DNA of 64,000 bases, taken from positions 186,001-250,000 of the forward strand of contig NZ_SJPW01000007.1 in NCBI RefSeq assembly GCF_007860125.1, given 5' to 3'. The DNA is from Rubripirellula tenax (GTDB lineage: Bacteria; Planctomycetota; Planctomycetia; Pirellulales; Pirellulaceae). A model generated the notes under the pieces. The model made no database searches, was not told where the DNA came from, and saw nothing but the letters and a program-made list of their open reading frames with translations. Shown in pieces: positions 56,771-64,000 of this stretch (position 1 is its first letter; the number at the start of each line of letters is the position of its first letter). The position numbers and the translations under genes were made by a program.

Positions 56771-57364
56771 CTAACCAGCGTACTCAGCACCAAAGAACTC
56801 TTTGCTCTTCTCGACATCTGGCTTGATCGTGCGACTGCCTTCTTTCCAGTTGGCCGGGCAAACTTCGCCGTTCTTTTCGAAGTACTGAAGTGCTTGCACC
56901 ATTCGCAGCGCTTCATCGACGCTGCGGCCCAATGGCAAGTCGTTGACGACTTGGTGACGCACGACGCCGTCTTTATCGATCAAGAACAAACCTCGCAATG
57001 CCACGCCACCGTCAAGCAGCACGTCGTAGTCTCGCGAAATTTGCTTGTTCAAATCGGCGATCAACGGGTATTCGGTCTTCCCGATCCCACCCTGGTCACG
57101 CTTGGTGTTCGTCCATGCCAAGTGGGTGAAGTGGCTGTCGATTGAAACGCCCAAAATTTGCACACCCAGATCGGCAAAGTCTTTCGTCCGATCGCTGAAC
57201 GCGATGATTTCCGTTGGGCAAACGAACGTAAAATCCAAGGGCCAGAAAAACAGTAGGACATGCTTGCCCTTGTAGTCGCTCAAAGAGATGTCTTTGAAAG
57301 TTCCGTCGGGCATCACCGCGGTGGCTTTGAAGTCGGGAGCCTGCTGAGTGACCAAAACGCTCAT
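56771..57364 (-). CDS. 2-Cys peroxiredoxin (Prx1/AhpC type)
   Basis: A 197-residue thiol peroxidase reducing H2O2 and organic peroxides with two conserved cysteines. It has the peroxidatic Cys49 in [33 protein letters not shown], and resolving Cys in [12 protein letters not shown], with the C-terminal arm typical of dimer/decamer-forming typical 2-Cys enzymes. Start [12 protein letters not shown] at 57364; the longer frame is not needed. Monocistronic, in a gap of its own, as is common for stress genes. The reductant (thioredoxin or AhpF) is not encoded here. Confidence 0.95.
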   Translation of the reverse strand: MSVLVTQQAPDFKATAVMPDGTFKDISLSDYKGKHVLLFFWPLDFTFVCPTEIIAFSDRTKDFADLGVQILGVSIDSHFTHLAWTNTKRDQGGIGKTEYPLIADLNKQISRDYDVLLDGGVALRGLFLIDKDGVVRHQVVNDLPLGRSVDEALRMVQALQYFEKNGEVCPANWKEGSRTIKPDVEKSKEFFGAEYAG

Positions 57365-57487
57365 GGGTGTATTCTCTGGGAATCTGGTGGGGAACAAGTG
57401 TGATTGGTGATCGCGCGTACGACGTCATCACGATTTGACATCACTATTGGACGAGGGATCGATTTCGACAACCCGTCAAGGCGGTTT

Positions 57488-59023
57488 TCAGCGGACGATT
57501 TCGTCCGGATTGATCAACGAATCCTCCCAAAAATAGCCCTTCTCGCGACGTTCCAGAATGCGTGCGGCACTGCCAATGGCCAGCGGTTTTTCGTCACGCG
57601 GCAACCAGGCGGCCAGGCGGTCGGCGACTTTTCGGTGTTCGGTCGAAATTTTGCTGCCCGGCGCCATCAGGTTGTCACGTTCATCGGGGTCGATCGATCG
57701 GTCGTACAGTTCTTCGGATCCATCGACATAAACAATGTATCGCCATCGCTGGTCACAAACCGAATGATTGCCGACGTTATGTGTGCAGATCGCCGGACGT
57801 TTGCGAACGGTGGTCGGAGACTCGATTTGACGCCTCAGACTGATCCCTTCCAACCCCGGCGAGTGAACGATTCCGACCAAGTCGCATAGCGTCGGGTAAA
57901 TGTCCAGCAATTCGGCCGGCTGTTCACATCGCAGACGCTCGTTGATCCCCGGGCCTGCAAAAATCAACGGCACATGCGTCGACCGCGCCCACAGCGAGTT
58001 CTTGCCCGAGATTGCTTTTTCGCCCAGGTGGTAACCATGGTCGCTCCAAAGCACGACGATGGTGTTGTCGGCGTACGGCGACGCGTCGAGTGCATCCAAA
58101 ATGCGACCGACTTGGCTGTCGACGAAACTGACACAGGCGAGATACGAACGCACCAACGGCTTCGATTGATTGTTCGCCTTCAACCAACTGGTCCTCGGTT
58201 CAGGAAGATCCCAGTGGATGAACCATGACGCCAGTGGAGTGTCTTCGCGGTCACCTTCGACGATCGGCGGCATCGTCACCGATTCTTCCGGATACAGATC
58301 GAACCATTTTTGAGTCGCGTAACAGGGTACGTGAGGAAGAAAAAATCCGACCGACAAAAAGAAGGGTTGATTACCGCTGGCGGGCATCTTTTGAATTTCA
58401 TCAACGGCCCATGATGCCACGGCCCAGTCACCCTTGTCTTCGTCGCGATGATCGAATGTTCCCCAGTCCATCAGATTGTGATTTCCACCTGGCGTTGGGG
58501 GAATCAGCTTCTGGTCGGGACGAATCCCCACTTGCGCAGGTGGCCCCCAAACGTCGCACTCCTCGTCTTGAAGTTTCCCTTTGCCGTAACCGCCATGATA
58601 AATCTTGCCACCGATCAACGTTCGGTAACCGTGATCATTGAAATGCTGGGGCATCATTCGGACCGACTTGAATTCAGACGTGTCGCGAATCCACGGTGAT
58701 AGCCCGTAGACACCGGTCGTTGTTGGACGCCGCCCGCTCATCAGCGATGTGCGGCTCGGATTGCAAAGCGGCGCTTGGCAATGAGCATTGGTGAACGTGA
58801 TACCTCGGTTGGCCAGCCGCTGCATGAACGGTGTTTTCACGTCCGGATGACCGCCAAGGGGTTCGACCCAGTCATTCAAGTCATCAATCGCGATCATCAA
58901 AATGTTGGGACGCTGTACGTTGGGACGCTGTACGCTGGGACGCGGTGTTTGAGCATCGGCCGTCGCCGTCAACCAAAAAACCAACATCAAAACAACCCAG
59001 CAGCGGATCAACGAAACGGCCAT
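57488..59023 (-). CDS. Iduronate-2-sulfatase-like secreted sulfatase
   Basis: A 511-residue sulfatase with signal peptide (MAVSLIRCWVVLMLVFWLTA) and then a repeat TPRPSVQRPNVQRPN. The metal-binding motif LMIAIDDLNDWVEPLGGHPD and formylglycine site HCQAPLCNPSRTSLMSG match the iduronate-2-sulfatase-like group, which in marine planctomycetes probably acts on sulfated uronic-acid-containing algal polysaccharides (inference). LWSDHGYHLGEK is the conserved metal/sulfate segment. It is divergent from the deacetylase gene. Confidence 0.9.
   Translation of the reverse strand: MAVSLIRCWVVLMLVFWLTATADAQTPRPSVQRPNVQRPNILMIAIDDLNDWVEPLGGHPDVKTPFMQRLANRGITFTNAHCQAPLCNPSRTSLMSGRRPTTTGVYGLSPWIRDTSEFKSVRMMPQHFNDHGYRTLIGGKIYHGGYGKGKLQDEECDVWGPPAQVGIRPDQKLIPPTPGGNHNLMDWGTFDHRDEDKGDWAVASWAVDEIQKMPASGNQPFFLSVGFFLPHVPCYATQKWFDLYPEESVTMPPIVEGDREDTPLASWFIHWDLPEPRTSWLKANNQSKPLVRSYLACVSFVDSQVGRILDALDASPYADNTIVVLWSDHGYHLGEKAISGKNSLWARSTHVPLIFAGPGINERLRCEQPAELLDIYPTLCDLVGIVHSPGLEGISLRRQIESPTTVRKRPAICTHNVGNHSVCDQRWRYIVYVDGSEELYDRSIDPDERDNLMAPGSKISTEHRKVADRLAAWLPRDEKPLAIGSAARILERREKGYFWEDSLINPDEIVR
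58904..58948. repeat. Three-unit 15-bp in-frame minisatellite
   Basis: GTTGGGACGCTGTAC (58904-58918), an identical copy (58919-58933) and GCTGGGACGCGGTGT (58934-58948). On the minus strand it encodes the QRPNV-type repeat just after the signal peptide of the sulfatase. Confidence 0.88.
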
Positions 59024-59164
59024 GAAATACACCACGTAAAGGACAGGATGGAATGGTGGGACGGAGTCTGGTCGGACTCATTGAAAGAGCCGGAATCATC
59101 ATCCTAACCGACACAACCGCGTGGATCATGCCAATCGATAGCAGCGTCACAGTTTATCAACGGA

Positions 59165-59184
59165 TTCACCCCGCTTGGGGTGAA
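59165..59184. promoter_or_regulatory. Perfect 8-bp inverted repeat in a divergent promoter region
   Basis: TTCACCCC (59165-59172), spacer GCTT, GGGGTGAA (59177-59184). It lies in the 299-base gap between the divergent sulfatase and deacetylase starts. It is symmetric enough to be a repressor site or leader hairpin. No T-run follows. Confidence 0.45.
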
Positions 59185-59322
59185 CGTGGTAAGCGGCGAT
59201 CGCGTGACAGCGGTTGCGGGGTAAGTTTCATCGGTGCAAGTCTTGGATCATCGATTCGGATGCAACCACCGCCTGTTTTGCCTCGAGTCCGATCCGTTTT
59301 TGATCCGCGAAAAGTTGCCGCC

Positions 59323-60222
59323 ATGCGATCGCTGAAGTTGGCCGCCCTGAACGCTCAAGTCATGTTGACTTCGCCGTTCCGCCGCGCTCGGATAAGGAAG
59401 GCCGCCGCCGAAGGCACGGCGCCCATCTCCGTCTCGTTTTATCATCGAGTCGCCGACACATGCGCGAACGATTGGACGATCAGCCGAGAACGATTTCTTC
59501 GACACATCGACTACTGTAAATCCCGTTTCGAAATGATCTCGTTGGCGGAAGTTCAACGGCGGGTTCGATCGCAACAGTCGCACAACGCAGCGATGTCCAT
59601 CACGTTTGATGATGGCTACCGCGACAATTGTGAATTCGCATTGCCGTTGTTGATCCAGCGGGGCATCCCCTGCACGTATTTTGTGACGACGTGTAACGTC
59701 CGTGGTCAGATGCCGTTTCCACACGACGTGAAATCGGGCGAACCGTTGGCTGTGAACACGGTCCAACAGATTCGCGAGCTATCCGATGCCGGTGTCGAAA
59801 TCGGTTGCCATACCCGGCAACACGTCGATTTTTCAAAGGTACACGACCAAGCCACCGTTCGCGACGAAGTCGTTCGAGCGAAATCAGAACTCGAACAAAT
59901 GATCGGCCGCGAAGTTCGCTACTTTGCCTTCCCATTCGGTCTGCCCGCTCAATTGACCCAGGCAGCGATCGAAGCCGTTTCCGAGGCCGGGTTTGATGGA
60001 TTCTGTAGCGCCTACGGCGCATACAACTTGGTCGGCCGCGACTGGTTCCATATCCGCCGCTTCCATGGCGATCCTGAATTCGCGCGGCTGAAAAATTGGT
60101 TGAGCATCGATCCAAGAAAAGTCCGTCAAGAACCTGAAGTGCGTTACTTCTTGCCGCCGGCAATGTCTTTCAAAGAAACATTCCCGATGATGGGCCGAAC
60201 AACGCCCCTGTTCGCCCACTAG
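59323..60222 (+). CDS. Polysaccharide deacetylase (NodB homology)
   Basis: A 299-residue carbohydrate esterase 4 protein, de-N-acetylating a cell-surface or exopolysaccharide sugar. NodB motifs: SVSFYHRV, metal motif MSITFDDGYRDN (D-D), HxxxH equivalent VEIGCHTRQHVDFSK, FAFPFGLPAQ. There is no signal peptide, so it probably acts on a lipid-linked or cytoplasmic intermediate. The ATG at 59323 is a compromise: the frame is open from 59053 with an alternative ATG at 59261. The glycosyltransferase gene starts 46 bp later, suggesting one polysaccharide biosynthesis unit. Confidence 0.88.
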   Translation: MRSLKLAALNAQVMLTSPFRRARIRKAAAEGTAPISVSFYHRVADTCANDWTISRERFLRHIDYCKSRFEMISLAEVQRRVRSQQSHNAAMSITFDDGYRDNCEFALPLLIQRGIPCTYFVTTCNVRGQMPFPHDVKSGEPLAVNTVQQIRELSDAGVEIGCHTRQHVDFSKVHDQATVRDEVVRAKSELEQMIGREVRYFAFPFGLPAQLTQAAIEAVSEAGFDGFCSAYGAYNLVGRDWFHIRRFHGDPEFARLKNWLSIDPRKVRQEPEVRYFLPPAMSFKETFPMMGRTTPLFAH

Positions 60223-60268
60223 TCGTCCATTGCCGGCCGGATCCAACCGGGCTAGCGAAATTCGTTCG

Positions 60269-61516
60269 ATGATTCCTGTGTTCAAACCCCAACCTAAACC
60301 AACCATGCTGTTTTCGCGCAAACGCCCTTGGCGTCCCGTCCCCAAACGATCGGATGTCGGACCACTACGGTGCGTCTTTGTCATCACCAGCATGCCCGTC
60401 GGAGGTGCCGAGACGCTGTTGGTCAACATGATGCGAAAAATGGATCCGGCTCGTATTCGCCCGGAAGTGGTTTGCTTGAAAGAACCGGGCCCGTTGGGCG
60501 ATGAAATTTCCGGCGAGTTTCCGGTGCACAGCCATTTGATCGGCGGGAAGTTTGATGTGGGTGTTTTGCCGCGATTGGCGAAATTGCTGCACCGCAGACG
60601 GGCCGATATGGTCGTCACGGTGGGCGCGGGCGACAAAATGTTTTGGGGTCGTTTGGCGGCTCACATCGCCGGTGTTCCGGTGATCGCGTCGGCACTGCAT
60701 TCGACGGGATGGCCCGATGGTGTCGGCAAGCTGAACCGAACGCTGACGCGAATCACCGATGCCTTTATCGGCGTGGCAGACTCGCACGGCCAATTCTTAC
60801 GAGACTTCGAAAAATTCCCCGCGGACAAGGTTCACGTGATTCGAAACGGTGTGGACTGCGCTCGATTTTCGCCAAACGATCAGGCGCGAGCAGATGTTCG
60901 CGCCGAACTCGGACTGAACGCCGACACACCACTGATTGGAATCGTCGCGGCGCTTCGAAGCGAAAAGAATCATGCGATGCTGGTTCGTGCGGCGGCGGCG
61001 ATGCGAGATCGCCAACCCGATGCTCATTGGATCATCGTTGGCGACGGACCCGAGAGAGCCGGCATTGAGTCCTTGGCAGCAGAACTGAACATCGCTGATC
61101 GGATTCACTTGCTGGGCACTCGGTACGACACGCCGCGATTGGTTTCTTCACTGGATGTGTTCACGTTGTGTTCGCTGAACGAGGCTTCGCCGGTTTCGAT
61201 TTTGGAAGCGCTCGCGTGCGAAGTCCCCGTGGTTGCGACCGACGTTGGTTCCATCAAGGAATCGATTATCAACGGCGAAACTGGATACTTGATCGCGGTG
61301 GAAGATGACGCGGCGATGGCCGACGCGGTCGACCGTATGTTGTCCGACGCGGCAGCTCGCCAGCAGATGGGAAGCTCGGGTCGCAAGCTGGTCCAAGAAA
61401 CCGGGTCCCTCGAATCGATGGTCGAAGGCTATACCCGGTTGGGCATCGAACTGTATGACGCCAAAGTTTGCCGACCTGCGACGAAACTTGTCGCCGCCAG
61501 ATCGGTCACTTCTTGA
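60269..61516 (+). CDS. GT4-family glycosyltransferase
   Basis: A 415-residue retaining glycosyltransferase with GT-B fold. The N-terminal domain has VFVITSMPVGGAETLLVNMM, the donor-binding domain has LGTRYDTPRLVSSLDVFTL and the E-x7-E motif NEASPVSILEALACEVPVV, followed by ATDVGSIKESI. It transfers a sugar, probably onto a lipid or glycan; donor and acceptor unknown. It lies in tandem with the deacetylase, so the two presumably modify the same glycan. ATG 60269 is preferred over an upstream TTG. A further Met at 60305 (MLFSRKR) is possible. Confidence 0.9.
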   Translation: MIPVFKPQPKPTMLFSRKRPWRPVPKRSDVGPLRCVFVITSMPVGGAETLLVNMMRKMDPARIRPEVVCLKEPGPLGDEISGEFPVHSHLIGGKFDVGVLPRLAKLLHRRRADMVVTVGAGDKMFWGRLAAHIAGVPVIASALHSTGWPDGVGKLNRTLTRITDAFIGVADSHGQFLRDFEKFPADKVHVIRNGVDCARFSPNDQARADVRAELGLNADTPLIGIVAALRSEKNHAMLVRAAAAMRDRQPDAHWIIVGDGPERAGIESLAAELNIADRIHLLGTRYDTPRLVSSLDVFTLCSLNEASPVSILEALACEVPVVATDVGSIKESIINGETGYLIAVEDDAAMADAVDRMLSDAAARQQMGSSGRKLVQETGSLESMVEGYTRLGIELYDAKVCRPATKLVAARSVTS

Positions 61517-61579
61517 TCCGCAATAGCAACTACGTCGGCATGACCAACGGTTGAATTTTGCGATCGTAGCCGGACTTAA

Positions 61580-62203
61580 CTACTTTGCGGCTGCGAATCG
61601 TGCGGCAACGGCGTCCCAATCGACAACGTTCCAGAACGTCGTGACATAGTCGGGACGTCGGTTTTGGTAGTTCAAGTAGTACGCGTGCTCCCAAACATCC
61701 AAACCCAAAATCGGTGTGCCGCCGATACCGGCGATGGCTGCACCCATCAAGGGACTGTCTTGATTGGCGGTGCTGCCGATCTTGAGCGATCCGCCTTCGA
61801 CGTACAGCCATGCCCAACCGCTGCCGAAGCGAGTCGCGGCGGCCGCGCCGAACAGTTCTTTCATCTTGTCGAACGAACCGAACGCCGAATCGATCGCAGC
61901 GGCCAGATCGCCGGTCGGGTTTCCGCCTTTTCCGGGGCCCATCACGGTCCAGAACAACGAGTGATTGGCGTGACCGCCACCGTTGTTGCGGACGGCGCCC
62001 TTCTTGTCGTCAGGTACCGATCCCATGTCCGAGATCAGGTCTTCGATGGACTTGCTTTCCAACGGAGTGCCAGCGATCGCATCGTTGACCTTGCTGATGT
62101 ACGCCTGGTGGTGCTTGGTATGGTGGATTTCCATCGTCTTGGCGTCGATGCTAGGGGCGAGTGCATCGTGCGCGTAAGGCAATGCGGGCAAAGTATAGGC
62201 CAT
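61580..62203 (-). CDS. sodA: Superoxide dismutase, manganese type
   Basis: A 207-residue Fe/Mn superoxide dismutase that converts superoxide to O2 and H2O2. Metal ligands: His27 ([10 protein letters not shown]), His81 ([11 protein letters not shown]), Asp169 and His173 ([12 protein letters not shown]). The segment GGHANH and the TANQDSPLM glutamine place it with the manganese-type rather than iron-type enzymes. AAGGAG lies about 10 nt before the ATG at 62203, which decides the start over in-frame upstream Met codons. It is monocistronic. Confidence 0.95.
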   Translation of the reverse strand: MAYTLPALPYAHDALAPSIDAKTMEIHHTKHHQAYISKVNDAIAGTPLESKSIEDLISDMGSVPDDKKGAVRNNGGGHANHSLFWTVMGPGKGGNPTGDLAAAIDSAFGSFDKMKELFGAAAATRFGSGWAWLYVEGGSLKIGSTANQDSPLMGAAIAGIGGTPILGLDVWEHAYYLNYQNRRPDYVTTFWNVVDWDAVAARFAAAK

Positions 62204-62282
62204 GGCCGAGGGCTCCTTGGAAAGGGATGGTGAAACCATAAGTTTCCAGGACGATAGCGGTCCGTCCAGCCCCCGCAAGTGC

Positions 62283-64000
62283 CTAGGCCGAATCCGGACG
62301 CATCAATTCGCCCATCAAGTAGCTTCGCAGACTGTTTATTACCTGCGAAAAGCATGCTGCGACGTCCTGGCCGCGTCGATCGCGATTGCGAATTGGTTGC
62401 AACTGGGCGTGCACATTGGTGCGATTGAAGGACCGACCGGTCGAACGCTCTTCGCGGCTCTCGCTAAGCGTCAATTGGACTCGCAGAGCCATTTGCTGGT
62501 CGGCTCGCCGTCGGCCGCCACGCGAATACGTGGCGTTCATCTTGATCGACACTTGGTTTTCGTCCACGCTGATGATTTCGGCGTTGTGGTCGGCGATGAA
62601 GCCTCGCAATTTTTCAATCACCAAATCAACAGGTACCGGCGAGACGATATCGAATTCACCGTTCTCGATCGGCCCTGACCCTGTCAACCATTCCAACCAA
62701 CCGCGGGTGGCGACGGTTTCGTCGGCCGGTGACTGCATCACATTCCCGGCACCCAATTGGATGACGCGGTTGCGACCGTTGTCTTTTGCTTTCAACAGCG
62801 CCCTATCCGATCGCGCCAGTACCGTTTCGGCGGTATCGCCCGATTGAAACTCGGTTACACCGAAACTGGCGGTGACGGCCTCGCCACCCAGCGACGGCAG
62901 GGGCGTTGATTCGAGTGCAATACGAATCGCTTCGGCGCGTTTCGATGCAGTTGCGTTGTCACAATTCGGCGCCAACAGTAAGAACTCTTCGCCCCCGTAT
63001 CGTGCGACCGTGTCGCCATCGCGGCTGTGGGCACGAAGGACGGCGGCAAAGCTTTTCAACGCTTCATCACCGGCGGGGTGGCCGTGAACGTCGTTCACGC
63101 GTTTGAAGTGGTCAATGTCACAGATGATCAAACTAAAACTCGGACCGCCGGCGATTGTCGCTTCTGTCAGATCTTCCAATTGATTGTCGAAGTGCGCGCG
63201 GTTGGCAACGCCCGTCAATGGATCTTGTGTCGTTTGATGGTGAAGCGCTTCAAGACGCTCTTGCAGCGTCGCTTGATCCGACAAGTCACGCACCGTGACA
63301 ACGGTACCGTATACGCCGGGGACCGAACCGGCCACGGGCGATACATGCACTTGCACCGGAGTCGGAGTTTTACCGGGCTGCTCGATCATCATCGAACGGA
63401 CGATCGCGCTGCCCTGGGCCAGACAATCGCGGATCAGACAGGCGTCCTCGTCACGGACGAGGTCTTCGTCTCGCAATCGAAGCGAATCGTTGCTGAATCG
63501 TTGACCAACGATCGCGTCGGCGGCGATCGCCGTCAATCGCTGCATCGATGCATTCCAGTGAGTGATGGTGCCTTCGCCGTCGGTGAAGGCGACACCGTCT
63601 TTCTGGTTTGCAAACATTTGTTGAAAGAACAGCACTTCGCGTTTGTGGACGACACTCGATGCGGATTTGCGACTGGCGGGTGATTCGGCGACCGTCCCCC
63701 AAATCGACGGAGCCGCATTGTCCTGTAATTGACGCAACCAACGATCGACGACGATGCGGTGAAGCATCTCGGGCCGTTCTTCCAGCATGCGGCTGAATTC
63801 GCCGACCAATTCGGGATCGAATTGAGTCGACGCATGTTGGTTTAGTTCTTGAATGGCGCGTTCACGGCTCATGGCGGGCCGGTAAACCGTATCCGTCGTC
63901 ATCGCGTCAAAAGCATCTGCGATCGCCAGCATTCGTGAACCGATCGGCAACGCGCTGCCACGAGGACCATCGCCATGCCGGCGACTGTCGTACCACGTGT
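62283..64000 (-). CDS. HD-GYP-like/PAS/GGDEF signalling protein (N-terminus outside window)
   Basis: The frame is open to the right edge, so the protein is cut at its N-terminus; 571 codons are visible. In order: the end of an HD-GYP-like domain ([20 protein letters not shown] then [11 protein letters not shown]), a PAS domain with [20 protein letters not shown], a GGDEF domain with substrate motif RYGGEEF and an I-site R-D-G-D five residues before it, and a C-terminal unknown region (about 430-555 counted from the Met at 63950, ending [10 protein letters not shown]). The GYP motif is not recognisable. Expected activity is c-di-GMP synthesis with product inhibition. The 3' end is 79 bp upstream of the sodA start. 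Confidence 0.9.
   Translation of the reverse strand, partial: TWYDSRRHGDGPRGSALPIGSRMLAIADAFDAMTTDTVYRPAMSRERAIQELNQHASTQFDPELVGEFSRMLEERPEMLHRIVVDRWLRQLQDNAAPSIWGTVAESPASRKSASSVVHKREVLFFQQMFANQKDGVAFTDGEGTITHWNASMQRLTAIAADAIVGQRFSNDSLRLRDEDLVRDEDACLIRDCLAQGSAIVRSMMIEQPGKTPTPVQVHVSPVAGSVPGVYGTVVTVRDLSDQATLQERLEALHHQTTQDPLTGVANRAHFDNQLEDLTEATIAGGPSFSLIICDIDHFKRVNDVHGHPAGDEALKSFAAVLRAHSRDGDTVARYGGEEFLLLAPNCDNATASKRAEAIRIALESTPLPSLGGEAVTASFGVTEFQSGDTAETVLARSDRALLKAKDNGRNRVIQLGAGNVMQSPADETVATRGWLEWLTGSGPIENGEFDIVSPVPVDLVIEKLRGFIADHNAEIISVDENQVSIKMNATYSRGGRRRADQQMALRVQLTLSESREERSTGRSFNRTNVHAQLQPIRNRDRRGQDVAACFSQVINSLRSYLMGELMRPDSA

Noticed and set aside
1-64000. CRISPR arrays
   Set aside because: No regularly spaced 23-40 bp direct repeats were seen; the tandem repeats found have 7-, 14- or 15-bp periods without unique spacers.

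Overview
The window looks like a chromosomal segment of a planctomycete, most likely a Rhodopirellula or other Pirellulaceae relative. The signs are a giant secreted calcium-motif protein with a C-terminal dockerin, DUF1559 proteins (one with a type IV pilin-like N-terminus), three sulfatases in about 10 kb, many secreted proteins of unknown function, long MoxR/DUF58/BatA-type operons, and loosely packed genes on both strands. These are family-level arguments; no database search was run.

Layout. Bases 1-19103 hold the 3' part of one giant adhesin-like gene, which ends at a strong terminator. Next come flgK, a short GspE/PilB-type ATPase facing it, a small LTxxQ-type secreted protein with its own terminator, an SDR oxidoreductase, a biotin-protein ligase, a tiny acidic membrane protein, an orphan ParA with a small gene before it, a DUF2293 protein and a pilin-like DUF1559 protein. 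At 29047-29422 there is a complete tmRNA gene (ssrA) encoding the tag ANESFALAA, followed by a terminator and a gene-poor stretch with a frame-broken coiled-coil gene.

From 45247 down to 30231 on the minus strand lies the most distinctive block. Nine genes are joined by 1-11 nt overlaps or a 1-nt gap: MoxR ATPase, DUF58, BatA-like, a VWA membrane protein, a 1087-residue membrane/coiled-coil protein, two secreted unknowns, a secreted terpenoid-cyclase-fold repeat protein and a large secreted protein ending in a TlpA thioredoxin domain. A 33-codon ORF overlaps the last stop. The order suggests a cytoplasmic ATPase chaperone acting on a membrane VWA assembly with an exported redox/structural arm; this function is inferred.

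The plus strand then carries a DUF1559-tailed secreted protein, a lipoprotein, a small unknown, XerC, a sulfatase, a polyprenyl diphosphate synthase, a Gfo/Idh/MocA oxidoreductase and a second sulfatase. The right end has an unknown protein, a 2-Cys peroxiredoxin, an iduronate-sulfatase-like enzyme, a polysaccharide deacetylase with a GT4 glycosyltransferase, a manganese-type superoxide dismutase, and a c-di-GMP signalling protein cut by the window edge.

Four loci contain short tandem repeats with the same 15-bp unit length but unrelated sequences. Three are in frame and encode 5-residue repeats, two of them just behind signal peptides; the fourth straddles a stop codon.
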